A stretch of 64,000 nt of DNA from Kribbella jejuensis (lineage in GTDB: Bacteria > Actinomycetota > Actinomycetes > Propionibacteriales > Kribbellaceae): positions 744,001-808,000 of the forward strand of contig NZ_VFMM01000003.1 of assembly GCF_006715085.1 (NCBI RefSeq). Reading direction: 5' to 3'. Positions 53,086-61,325 of the stretch are shown here, one piece after another. Each line of letters opens with the position of its first letter. Within the stretch, counting starts at the first letter, position 1. The notes under the pieces were generated by a model, which was not told the origin of the DNA, made no database searches, and was given only the letters and a program-made list of their open reading frames with translations. The position numbers and the translations under genes are program-made.

Positions 53086-54096
53086 ATGAACTACGGCGAA
53101 CCAGCGGAACTGCTGGCCTCCGCACCCCTCCTGACCACCGGCATCACGGTTTTCGGCTGCGAACCGGACGAGGAACTCCTCTTCCACGAACTCGCCCCAC
53201 GCCTCGGCGTACTGCCGAACATCACAAAAGCACCACTCACCGAGGCAAATGCCGATCTCGCATTCGGGAATCGTTGCGTCAGCATCGGCCACAAGCACCC
53301 CGTCACGAACGATGCATTGCGGGCGTTGAGCCAAGCCGGCGTCGAGTATGTGTCGACGCGCAGCATCGGCTTCAATCACCTCGATGTCGATTACGCGGCG
53401 AGCGTCGGGATCGAGGTCGGGAATGTCGCGTACTCCCCCGACAGCGTCGCCGACTACACGTTGATGCTGATCCTGATGGCGATCCGGAACGCGAAATCCG
53501 TCATCCGCCGCGCCGATATCCACGACTACCGGCTCAGCGACGTCCGCGGCCGTGAGCTGCGCGACCTGACCGTCGGCGTCGTCGGCACCGGCCGGATCGG
53601 TGCCGCCGTACTGGACCGCCTGCGCGGCTTCGGCTGCCGGGTGGTTGCCTTCGACAACCGCCCGAAGACGTCCGCCGACTACGTCGCCTTCGACGACCTT
53701 CTCGAACTGAGCGACATCGTCACGCTGCACACTCCGCTCACCGCGGAAACGCATCATCTGCTGAGTCGTCGCCGGATCGCGCAATTGAGGCGTGGCGCGT
53801 TCGTGGTGAACACCGGCCGCGGCGCATTGATCGACACCGAGGCGCTGGCCGACGCTCTCGAGGAAAGCCGCCTGGGCGGCGCCGCACTCGACGTACTCGA
53901 AGGCGAAGAAGGAATCTTCTACGCCGACCACAGCAACCGGCCGATCGAAAGCACGTTGCTGCTCAGACTGCAGGCCCTGCCCAACGTGCTGATCAGCCCG
54001 CACACCGCGTACTACACCGACCGCGCGCTCCGCGACATGGTCGAGAACTCCCTTGCCAATTGCCTGAACTTCGAAAGCAGGAAGCACCATGAGTAA
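53086..54096 (+). CDS. vanH: D-lactate dehydrogenase VanH
   Basis: A 336-residue NAD-dependent 2-hydroxyacid dehydrogenase that reduces pyruvate to D-lactate for the D-Ala-D-Lac depsipeptide. The cofactor motif GVVGTGRIGAAVLDRLRGFG, the catalytic Arg in VNTGRGALIDTEAL, the Glu in VLEGEEG and the His in ISPHTAYYTD are present. The ATG has GGGAGGT upstream. It overlaps vanA by eight bases in the usual vanH-A-X order. Confidence 0.93.
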   Translation: MNYGEPAELLASAPLLTTGITVFGCEPDEELLFHELAPRLGVLPNITKAPLTEANADLAFGNRCVSIGHKHPVTNDALRALSQAGVEYVSTRSIGFNHLDVDYAASVGIEVGNVAYSPDSVADYTLMLILMAIRNAKSVIRRADIHDYRLSDVRGRELRDLTVGVVGTGRIGAAVLDRLRGFGCRVVAFDNRPKTSADYVAFDDLLELSDIVTLHTPLTAETHHLLSRRRIAQLRRGAFVVNTGRGALIDTEALADALEESRLGGAALDVLEGEEGIFYADHSNRPIESTLLLRLQALPNVLISPHTAYYTDRALRDMVENSLANCLNFESRKHHE

Positions 54097-55150
54097 GTTG
54101 AAGGTCGGAATCCTGTTCGGCGGCGTGTCCGAGGAGCACGGCGTATCGGTCAAGTCCGCGCAGCAGGTCGCGCAGCACCTGGACACCGAGAAGTACGAGC
54201 CGTACTACATCGGCATCGCGCAGAGCGGCGCCTGGAAGCTGTGCGACGGCCCGGACACCGACTGGCAGAACGGCACCCCTGTCGTGCTGTCACCAGACAG
54301 CAGCGTGCGTGGCCTGCTCGTCCTGGAGTCGGACCGGCTCGGCTCCCGGATCAGGCAAGGGCAGTACCGGACGATCAACCTCGACGTGATCCTGCCGGTC
54401 CTGCACGGCAAGCGTGGCGAGGACGGCGCGATGCAGGGCCTGCTCGAGCTGTCCGGCATCCCGTACGCCGGCTGCGACATCCAGAGCTCCGTGCTCTGCA
54501 TGGACAAGACGCTGACGTATCTCGTCGTGCAGAGCGCGGGTATCGCGACACCGAACTTCTGGATCGTCGGCGCGAAGGAGACGATTGACCCAGAGCAGTT
54601 CAGCTACCCGGTGTTCGTGAAGCCGGCCCGCTCGGGCTCGTCGTTCGGCGTCAGCAAGGTGACGAACGCCGACGAGCTGGCGAATGCCGTCGAGACCGCC
54701 GCGCAGTACGACTCGAAGATCCTGATCGAGGAGGCCGTCGTCGCCAGCGAAGTCGGCTGCGCGATTCTGGGGAACGAGCCGGAGCTGATCGTCGGCGAGG
54801 TCGACCACATCGCGCTCTCACACGGCTTCTTCAAGATCCACCAGGAGAGCTCGCCGGAGACCGGTTCGGAGAACTCGACGCCGATCGTTCCCGCCGACAT
54901 CCCGGCCGAGACGCGCTCACTCGTCCAGCAGACCGCGAAGGCCGTGTACCGGGCGCTCGGGTGCACCGGTCTGGCGCGCGTCGACCTGTTCCTCAAGGAG
55001 GACGGCTCCGTCGTGCTGAACGAGGTCAACACCTTCCCGGGCCTCACGTCGTACAGCCGGTATCCGCGGATGATGGCCGCGGCCGGCTTGCCGCTCGGCA
55101 AGGTGATCGACGAGCTGGTGTCGGTCACGCTGTCCGGGAGCCCGCGGTGA
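54089..55150 (+). CDS. vanA: D-Ala-D-Lac ligase VanA
   Basis: A 353-residue ATP-grasp ligase. Motifs: ILFGGVSEEHGVSVKSA at the N-terminus, LHGKRGEDGAMQGLLELSGI, YPVFVKPARSGSSFGVSKV, EEAVVASEVGCAI, the omega-loop region FKIHQESSPETGSENSTPI and EVNTFPGLTSYSRYP for metal binding. The Lys-Ile-His of the omega loop (KIHQE) is the feature that discriminates D-Lac ligases from D-Ala-D-Ala ligases. Its 3' end overlaps vanX (GTGA). Confidence 0.93.
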   Translation: MSKLKVGILFGGVSEEHGVSVKSAQQVAQHLDTEKYEPYYIGIAQSGAWKLCDGPDTDWQNGTPVVLSPDSSVRGLLVLESDRLGSRIRQGQYRTINLDVILPVLHGKRGEDGAMQGLLELSGIPYAGCDIQSSVLCMDKTLTYLVVQSAGIATPNFWIVGAKETIDPEQFSYPVFVKPARSGSSFGVSKVTNADELANAVETAAQYDSKILIEEAVVASEVGCAILGNEPELIVGEVDHIALSHGFFKIHQESSPETGSENSTPIVPADIPAETRSLVQQTAKAVYRALGCTGLARVDLFLKEDGSVVLNEVNTFPGLTSYSRYPRMMAAAGLPLGKVIDELVSVTLSGSPR

Positions 55151-55755
55151 CGTCAGACCTGGTGTACGTCGACGAGTTCGCGACCGGGATCCGCTGGGAC
55201 GCGAAGTACGCGACCTGGGACAACTTCATCGGCAGGCCGGTCGACGGGTACCTCGCGAACCGGATCGTCGGCACTCGCTCGCTGTGCGCAGCGCTCGAGC
55301 GTGCGCAGGAGAAAGCGGCGCCCCGAGGGTTCGGCCTGCTGCTATGGGACGGGTACCGCCCACAGCGGGCCGTCGACAACTTCGTCCGCTGGTCCGAACT
55401 GCCCGAGGACGGCCGGACGAAACCGCGCTACTACCCGAACCTTGAGCGCACCGACATGTTCACCCAGGGGTACGTCGCGACGCGGTCCGGACACACCCGC
55501 GGCAGCGCGGTCGACCTGACGCTGTACCACCTGGACACCGGCGAACTCGCCGACATGGGCGGCGACCACGACCTGATGGACCCGATCTCCCGTCACGGCG
55601 CGCCCGGCGTCACCGCGAAGCAGGCGCAGAACCGCGAGACGCTGGCATCGGTGATGGAGGCGGCCGGATTCGAGCGGTACGAGTGCGAGTGGTGGCACTA
55701 CAAGCTCCGCGACGAGCCGTACCCGAACACCTACTTCGACATCCCGATCGCATGA
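55147..55755 (+). CDS. vanX: D-Ala-D-Ala dipeptidase VanX
   Basis: A 202-residue zinc dipeptidase, the standard VanX length. SGHTRGSAVDLTL supplies the His and Asp ligands and CEWWHYKL the Glu and the third His; WDGYRPQRAV carries the conserved Arg. It hydrolyses D-Ala-D-Ala made by the normal ligase so that precursors end in D-Lac. It acts in the cytoplasm. GTG start; the stop overlaps the next gene by four bases (ATGA). Confidence 0.95.
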   Translation: MTSDLVYVDEFATGIRWDAKYATWDNFIGRPVDGYLANRIVGTRSLCAALERAQEKAAPRGFGLLLWDGYRPQRAVDNFVRWSELPEDGRTKPRYYPNLERTDMFTQGYVATRSGHTRGSAVDLTLYHLDTGELADMGGDHDLMDPISRHGAPGVTAKQAQNRETLASVMEAAGFERYECEWWHYKLRDEPYPNTYFDIPIA

Positions 55756-56213
55756 TCCGCCCGGCCGAGCCCACCGACACCGCAGCCGTGAACGAGCTGC
55801 TCCACGAACTCGGTTATCCGCAGGACGATCCCGATGCGACGACGGCCCGGCTCAAGTCCTGGGCCGACGATCCGGCCGGCGCCGTCTTCGTGGCCGATGC
55901 CGGCGGCAACCTTCTCGGGCTGGTCGCGGTCTACGTCGAACCGTTCATCCAGCTCCCCGGGTCCTCCGCCCGAATCGTCGCGCTGGTCGTCTCCGACCGA
56001 GCCCGCCGCCAAGGCGTCGCCACCGAGCTGATGGGCGCCGCGGAGTCGTTCGCCGTGCAGCAGGGCTGCGTCCGCTTCGAGGTCACCAGCTCGAACTACC
56101 GCACCGAGGCACACAAGTTCTACGAAAGCCGCGGCTACGTCAACCAGGCGGAGCGCTCGTCCCGGTTCCTGCGTGTCGCTCCGCCTCAGTCCGCCAGTGG
56201 TACGACGGTGTAG
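55752..56213 (+). CDS. GNAT acetyltransferase translationally coupled to vanX
   Basis: A 153-residue acetyltransferase. It begins MIRPAEPTDTAAVNELLHEL, has acetyl-CoA motif SDRARRQGVATELM and ends with a SNYRTEAHKFYESRGYV segment typical of small-molecule GNATs. Its ATG overlaps the vanX stop, so it is co-translated with vanHAX. A GNAT is not a standard part of the van operon; a link to drug or precursor modification is a guess. The 3' end overlaps the HMA protein's gene by 28 bases. Confidence 0.75.
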   Translation: MIRPAEPTDTAAVNELLHELGYPQDDPDATTARLKSWADDPAGAVFVADAGGNLLGLVAVYVEPFIQLPGSSARIVALVVSDRARRQGVATELMGAAESFAVQQGCVRFEVTSSNYRTEAHKFYESRGYVNQAERSSRFLRVAPPQSASGTTV

Positions 56214-57283
56214 CCGTGGGTTCGGATTGCTTCGAAGCTCTGGTCGCGGATCGCCGGCGAGGCGAAGTCGGCGACCACCCGCTTCGTTTCCAGGTCGAAG
56301 GTCGGTGGCTCGACGCCGAACTCGGCGACCGCGTTGGTGATGGTTCCGATGCAGTGCTGACAGGTCATGTCTGGTACTTCGAACGTCGTGGCCGACACCG
56401 CTGACTCCGATCTGGTCGGGCCGCCGTCCGCCGTCAGCTCCACGACGTCCAGCAGCCGGATGAAGGTGTCCACGAACCGGTCGGCGACCTGCGTGACGAG
56501 ATTGACCCGCCGGCCGTCGACGGTCTGTGGCGAATGGGCGAGACAGCGCGGTCGCTCGCCGTCCGCCAGCGTTCGGTACTGCTCGAGGTCGGCGATCCGC
56601 AACTCCTTCATCGCCCGCAGCGCAGCGACGGTGTCGGCCGAGTAGCTGACGCGGCCGCCGAAGCAGATCAGCTGCACCGGGATCAGCCCACGCCGGTACG
56701 TGGCCGCCTGCAGCCCCCAGTACCACGTGCCCGCGACGGTCGCGAACAGCCCGCTGTCCCGGAGTACGGCGGCGAACGCGGCGGGATCGTCGTACGGGGT
56801 CCGTGCCGCCAAGTAGGCGTGCTGGACAAGGACCCGGGCGGCGGCGTCGACGCCGGTCCGCAGGATCGCCAGCGGCTCCTTGTCGGTGGTGACCTCGGCC
56901 AGCAGAGCCGTATGAGCAGAACTCAACGATCCGGAGCGCTCGACCAGGCAGCTGTCGTCCAACTGGCGCCACAGGACGAGCGTGGCCTCGCGGGCGACGA
57001 TCGGTACGACGGCTCCGAGCGCGCCCGCGTGGGCAACGTTCGAGATACCCGCGCTGTCGGTCCAGATCACCCGGTGCGTCGCCGCCGTCACCAGCCCCGG
57101 CGGACAGCCCTCGAGCTTCGTCCGCAGGAACTCCTCGGTCAGCAGCCCACCGACCGGCTCGAGCTGATACCGGAGACTGACCGGCGTCACAGCCCCAGCG
57201 GTGTCGAACACATCGAACGCAAGCTCCGACAGCAAACGGGCCACCGACGAACGGGCTGTGCCAGCACTCACGTCAGCACTCAC
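56186..57283 (-). CDS. HMA-domain fusion protein of unknown function
   Basis: A 365-residue protein. The C-terminal 60 residues are a heavy-metal-associated domain with MTCQHC, a CxxC soft-metal site for Cu+ or similar. The N-terminal 300 residues are not recognised; they have an unusual WYWGLQAATYRRGLIPVQLI segment and no membrane helix. The GTG at 57283 is chosen because GAGGAG lies six bases ahead. It sits next to a PepSY membrane protein gene on the same strand, consistent with a metal-handling role. Confidence 0.65.
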   Translation of the reverse strand: MSADVSAGTARSSVARLLSELAFDVFDTAGAVTPVSLRYQLEPVGGLLTEEFLRTKLEGCPPGLVTAATHRVIWTDSAGISNVAHAGALGAVVPIVAREATLVLWRQLDDSCLVERSGSLSSAHTALLAEVTTDKEPLAILRTGVDAAARVLVQHAYLAARTPYDDPAAFAAVLRDSGLFATVAGTWYWGLQAATYRRGLIPVQLICFGGRVSYSADTVAALRAMKELRIADLEQYRTLADGERPRCLAHSPQTVDGRRVNLVTQVADRFVDTFIRLLDVVELTADGGPTRSESAVSATTFEVPDMTCQHCIGTITNAVAEFGVEPPTFDLETKRVVADFASPAIRDQSFEAIRTHGYTVVPLAD

Positions 57284-57349
57284 ACCGGGCTCCTCAGCTC
57301 GACGGTTCCGCACCACCGATCGTAGGTACGACGCCCCGGCTGCGCGCGG

Positions 57350-58765
57350 TCACACAGCGTGTCGGCGTGCGACGTTGAACCATGCTCCGAGCCGCGGGAT
57401 GCGCCGAAGGACGAGCTGGTCGAGGAGCAGTACGGCGACCAGGGTCGCGCCGAAGAGCGGGAGGAACAGCGCGAGCGCGACCACCAGGACCGCGAGACCG
57501 GGAGTCGTCCGGAGCGGGAGACGCCCGCGCGGCGCGCCGAGCGCCTTGCCCTTCGGTCGCCGGCGCCACCACATCATCGGACCGGTCACGCACATGAAGA
57601 CCACGCCGAGGCAGAACACCGTCGTCAGCCAGAAGTTGAACAGACCAAGCCGCCGGCCCTCGTGCAGTGCGATCCCTTGGGACACGACCTTCGCCAGCGC
57701 TGGATAGTCCTTGTAGCCGTACGTCGACACGACGCGACCGCCGTAGTGGTCGACATGCAGCGTGCGCTCCTGAGCCGGGTTGTTGAAGGCGTACCCGATC
57801 GCCGAGAAGACGCCCTTGGTGTCCGACGGCAGCGCGACCGTCATCGGGCTGCGCAGGCCGTTCCGCCGACCGACCTCGATCGCGGTGTCCACAGTAGCGA
57901 CGGACTCGGTCCGGTTCGCTGGATCAGACCGCGGTACTTCGGTCTTGCCGAGCGCCCAGGGGACCGCGTGGCTGTGCGGCAGCGACTCGTCGAGCGTGGA
58001 AGTCGGGTTCGACAGCGCACCGGGATCTTCGCCCCAGAACGACGTACCGTGGCTGGTCGCCAACTCCTGGGTCTTGGCGCCCCAGAACCCGGTCCACGGG
58101 AGGCCCGAGACGACGAGGAAGAGCAGCCCGAGGCCGAGTACGGCGCCGGTGCGGCCGTGCCGGGAACGCAGTACGGCCCCTGCTGCCCCGGCCGCGCGCC
58201 GACGGGCTCGCGCGACACGGCCCCGGATGAACAAGTAGTAGCCGGTCAGCGCCATCACGATCGCCCAGCAGGCGGCGATCTCGATCACCGCGTCGCCGAA
58301 CCGGCCGGCCATCAGCTCGCCGTGCAGGAGAATCGCGACGCCGGACACGGTCCGGTCCGGGTTCAGCGAGCCGAGGACCTTGCCTTCGTACGGGTCGACG
58401 AACACATCGCGGTTGCCGCTCTTGGTCTCGACGGAGAAGACGGTCGATCGGTTCGGCGCGGACGGTTCGGTCATCGACACCACGGTGGCGTCCGGGAATG
58501 CCGCGCGTACCTCCTGCAGCTGGGTGTCGTACGGCTGCGCGACCAGACCTGGTGGCTGCTGCACCTTCATCAGGTCGGCGTGCAGCAACGGCTCGAGCTG
58601 GAACCGGAACAGGTAGATCAACCCGGTCGTCGCCAGGACGAACAGGATCGGGATGACGAGGAAGCTCGCGTAGAAGTGCCACCGCCAGAACGCGCGGAAC
58701 AGCCCGGTGCCGCGGCCGCGAGTCCGCTGCTCGACCTCAGGTGGTGCATCCAGTACTGCGCTCAC
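57350..58765 (-). CDS. PepSY-associated TM (PepSY_TM) protein
   Basis: A 471-residue membrane protein. It starts with WRWHFYASFLVIPILFVLA (helix 1), has PepSY-like outer loops, a second helix group at about 180-200, helices around 375-425, and an ending with several basic helices. This is the PepSY_TM architecture, related to iron-uptake ferric reductases and cytochrome-like assemblies. AAAGGAG precedes the GTG by six bases. It is followed by the HMA-domain gene, suggesting a metal connection. Confidence 0.8.
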   Translation of the reverse strand: MSAVLDAPPEVEQRTRGRGTGLFRAFWRWHFYASFLVIPILFVLATTGLIYLFRFQLEPLLHADLMKVQQPPGLVAQPYDTQLQEVRAAFPDATVVSMTEPSAPNRSTVFSVETKSGNRDVFVDPYEGKVLGSLNPDRTVSGVAILLHGELMAGRFGDAVIEIAACWAIVMALTGYYLFIRGRVARARRRAAGAAGAVLRSRHGRTGAVLGLGLLFLVVSGLPWTGFWGAKTQELATSHGTSFWGEDPGALSNPTSTLDESLPHSHAVPWALGKTEVPRSDPANRTESVATVDTAIEVGRRNGLRSPMTVALPSDTKGVFSAIGYAFNNPAQERTLHVDHYGGRVVSTYGYKDYPALAKVVSQGIALHEGRRLGLFNFWLTTVFCLGVVFMCVTGPMMWWRRRPKGKALGAPRGRLPLRTTPGLAVLVVALALFLPLFGATLVAVLLLDQLVLRRIPRLGAWFNVARRHAV

Positions 58766-58900
58766 ATCCACTCCTTTGTTGCCCGATCCGAGACAGGAGT
58801 CGGTTCGCGGCGGGTTCTGGTTCCCGAACAGGTTTGTGGTGTGGGCCACACGTGCGCCGGTGCGTGCCCGTTCGGAGCGGGATGCGACGATTGGTCGACC

Positions 58901-59449
58901 ATGCACCAGAGCCGTGGATTCCGAGCCGCACGGGCCGCGATGTTCGCGGTCACCTGCGTGCTGCTCGCCGCCCTCGGCCACGTGCTGATGTCCGGCGCGA
59001 TGCTGCCGTGGTGGGCGCTGCCGATGGCGTTCGGCTGGATCGGCGTGACCGCGTGGATCGTCGCCGACCGGGAGCGCGGCGTACCGTTCGTTGTCCTGAG
59101 CACCTTGTTCGCGCAGGGCGCGCTGCACGTCGTGTTCACGCTCGCGCAGACGATGAGCCCGCACGAGATGCACGGCGATCACATGGGCGGCGGCGGGATG
59201 CTCGGCGCACACCTCGTCGCCGCGTTGCTGACCGGGTTATGGCTTGCGTACGGCGAGCGGGCAGCGTTTTCCGTACTGCGCTCGCTCGCGGTCCGCGTAC
59301 TCCTGCCGCTGCGACTGATCAGCTGTCCGCAAGTCACACCGCATCAGCCGCGCATCGCGCCGGCCCGGTCCCCCGCACCACTGCGGGACCTGCTGCTCGT
59401 CCACGCCATCACGTCCCGAGGTCCACCCGGCGGAGTCCTGTTCTCCTGA
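58901..59449 (+). CDS. Hypothetical membrane protein
   Basis: A 182-residue integral membrane protein with four to five hydrophobic segments (about 10-33, 35-53, 60-82, 100-118 and 120-138). A His/Met-rich loop, MSPHEMHGDHMGGGGM, near 90-105 would suit copper binding. The C-terminal 45 residues are soluble and proline-rich. It is divergent from the PepSY gene and upstream of the ECF sigma gene. No family is recognised; copper handling is inferred only from the Met/His motif. Confidence 0.6.
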   Translation: MHQSRGFRAARAAMFAVTCVLLAALGHVLMSGAMLPWWALPMAFGWIGVTAWIVADRERGVPFVVLSTLFAQGALHVVFTLAQTMSPHEMHGDHMGGGGMLGAHLVAALLTGLWLAYGERAAFSVLRSLAVRVLLPLRLISCPQVTPHQPRIAPARSPAPLRDLLLVHAITSRGPPGGVLFS

Positions 59450-59459
59450 CCTGACACTC

Positions 59460-59479
59460 GGGCGCCTTACGGTGCGCCC
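59460..59479 (+). terminator. Hairpin after the membrane protein gene
   Basis: A GC-rich imperfect hairpin, GGGCGCC TTAC GGTGCGCCC with one bulged T, begins eleven bases after the stop. It is a plausible terminator before the ECF sigma gene. Confidence 0.5.
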
Positions 59480-59519
59480 GGGATGCGGCCTGCCCTTTCC
59501 GGGCACGGCCTCCGCTCAC

Positions 59520-59545
59520 CAGCATCGCGCCTTGTCGCGATGCTG
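59520..59545 (+). promoter_or_regulatory. Hairpin upstream of the ECF sigma gene
   Basis: A perfect 10-bp stem, CAGCATCGCG and CGCGATGCTG, with loop CCTTGT, 29 bases before the sigma start codon. It is not followed by T residues, so it could be either a regulatory leader structure or a protein-binding site. Confidence 0.4.
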
Positions 59546-59574
59546 GATCTGGACTTTCCGAAGGACTCGATGTC

Positions 59575-60129
59575 ATGGCTTCTGCCTTGCTCCACGACCC
59601 GGACGAAACGTCGACCCGGCTCGCACTGGCCGCCCGCTCGGGCGACCTCGATGCCCTCGACGACTTCGTTCGCGCGTTGCACCGCGACGTACGCCGGTAC
59701 GTCGTCCATCTGTCGGCCGATCCGCATGCGGCCGAGGACCTGACGCAGGAGACGTTCCTGCGTGCGCTCAAGAGCCTGCACAGGTTCGAAGGGAGGTCGT
59801 CGGCGCGGACGTGGCTGCTGTCGATCGCCCGCCGTACCGTGGCCGACGACCTGCGCCGGAAGGCCTCCCGCCCGCGGATCTCCCAGCAGGACTGGCAGTT
59901 CGCGGCCGAGCAGGCCCAACCGCGGGACCTGCCCGGATTCGAGGACCGGATCGCGCTGGCCGAACTGCTCGACACGCTCCCCGGCGACCGCCGCGAGGTC
60001 TTCGTACTGACGCAACTCGCCGGCGTCCCGTACGCGCAGACCGCCGCGCGGCTCGGCTGCCCGATCGGCACCGTCCGCTCCCGGGTCGCCCGCGCCCGAA
60101 CGGCGTTGGCGGAACTACTGGCCGCCTGA
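59575..60129 (+). CDS. ECF RNA polymerase sigma factor
   Basis: A 184-residue extracytoplasmic-function sigma factor. Region 2 has AEDLTQETFLRALKSLH and region 4 has LAGVPYAQTAARLGCPIGTV followed by RSRVARARTAL. No anti-sigma gene with the zinc ZAS motif is seen next to it, so its control is unclear. The neighbouring PepSY, HMA and His/Met-rich membrane genes suggest a metal-related regulon, as with SigC-type sigma factors; this is inferred from position. The next gene is convergent. Confidence 0.82.
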   Translation: MASALLHDPDETSTRLALAARSGDLDALDDFVRALHRDVRRYVVHLSADPHAAEDLTQETFLRALKSLHRFEGRSSARTWLLSIARRTVADDLRRKASRPRISQQDWQFAAEQAQPRDLPGFEDRIALAELLDTLPGDRREVFVLTQLAGVPYAQTAARLGCPIGTVRSRVARARTALAELLAA

Positions 60130-60158
60130 CAGAGGGCCTGACAGGGTGGTCCGCCGAC

Positions 60159-61217
60159 CTAACGGGAGGCGGACCACTTCTCCTCGATGCGACCCAACTT
60201 CCACACCGCGTGCGCACCCAGCCAGGTGATCACGAACAGCCCGACGATCGCGTATCCGACGTAGTTCAGGTCGATGCCCGCGATCGCCGCCAGCGGACCG
60301 TGCTCGATGTGCAGCTTGTCGGTCAGGATCGAGATCAGCTCGATGGTGCCGATCACCAGCGCGACCGCGACCGACAAGCCCGTGATCGTGATGTTGTAGT
60401 ACACCTTCCGGACCGGCTTCGCGAACGCCCAGCCGTAGGCGAAGTTCATCAGGCAGCCGTCGATGGTGTCGAGCAGGCTCATCCCGGCGGCGAAGAGGAT
60501 CGGCAGCGTGAGTACGGCGTACCACGGGAGGGTGAACGCGGCCGCGCCGCCGGCCAGCACGAGCAGGCTCACTTCGGTCGCGGTGTCGAAGCCGAGACCG
60601 AACAGGAAGCCGATCGGGTACATCTGCCACGGCCGGGTGACCGCCTTCGTCACGCCGGACAGGATGCGGTTCATGAAACCGCGGTTGTTCAGCTGCTGCT
60701 CGAGCGTCGCCTCGTCGTACGCCCCGGTCCGCATCCGGCGGAACACCTTGACCACGGCAACGAGTACGACCAGGTTGAGCGCGGCGATCAGGTACAGGAA
60801 GACGCCGGACACCGCTGTACCGAGCACGCCGGTGATCTGCTGCAGGCGGGACGAGCCGTCGGCGACCTGGCCGGCCAGCGCACGAACGCCGATGCCGAGC
60901 AGGAAGCACAGCACGAACACGACGGTCGAGTGCCCCAGCGAGAACCAGAACCCCACCGACAGCGGGCGCCGCCCGTCCGCCATCAGCTTCCGGGTGGTGT
61001 TGTCGATCGCGGCGATGTGATCCGCGTCGAAGGCGTGCCGCATACCGAGCGTGTACGCCGTGACACCCAGCCCGACTCCGAACACCCCGGCCGAACCGAG
61101 CAGGTAGTGCCGCGGGGCCACGATCAGCGCGAGCACGCCCCAGCCGATCAGATGCAGCAGCAGTACGAAGGCCGCCATCCCCCCGACCGACGTCCACTCG
61201 CGCCGCGTCACGTCCAT
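60159..61217 (-). CDS. NiCoT family nickel/cobalt transporter
   Basis: A 352-residue permease with about eight membrane helices and the family signature HAFDADHIAAIDNTTRK (His-Asp-His) and LGFDTATE, which coordinate the incoming nickel or cobalt ion. The length matches HoxN/NixA-type permeases. The ATG at 61217 has GAGG eight bases upstream. No cobalamin gene is near, and urease lies 25 kb away in the same window, so nickel supply for UreC is the likely job. Confidence 0.87.
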   Translation of the reverse strand: MDVTRREWTSVGGMAAFVLLLHLIGWGVLALIVAPRHYLLGSAGVFGVGLGVTAYTLGMRHAFDADHIAAIDNTTRKLMADGRRPLSVGFWFSLGHSTVVFVLCFLLGIGVRALAGQVADGSSRLQQITGVLGTAVSGVFLYLIAALNLVVLVAVVKVFRRMRTGAYDEATLEQQLNNRGFMNRILSGVTKAVTRPWQMYPIGFLFGLGFDTATEVSLLVLAGGAAAFTLPWYAVLTLPILFAAGMSLLDTIDGCLMNFAYGWAFAKPVRKVYYNITITGLSVAVALVIGTIELISILTDKLHIEHGPLAAIAGIDLNYVGYAIVGLFVITWLGAHAVWKLGRIEEKWSASR

Positions 61218-61256
61218 CCGCCTCACGAATCGCCAGTAAACGCCTGTTGCCGATCA

Positions 61257-61275
61257 GATGCAACCGAGTCGCATC
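61257..61275. promoter_or_regulatory. Imperfect inverted repeat upstream of the NiCoT gene
   Basis: GATGCAAC-CGA-GTCGCATC, matching in seven of eight arm positions, lies 40 bases upstream of the NiCoT start. It resembles operators of metal-responsive repressors. No repressor gene is adjacent. Confidence 0.4.
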
Positions 61276-61325
61276 AACGGCACGGGCCTTCACAGAGCGT
61301 ACGGCGGCGCGGCATCATCGAGCCC

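Noticed and set aside
48903..56213. Recently acquired mobile resistance island
   Set aside because: No transposase, integrase, flanking repeat or visible shift in base use; actinomycetes carry van genes chromosomally.
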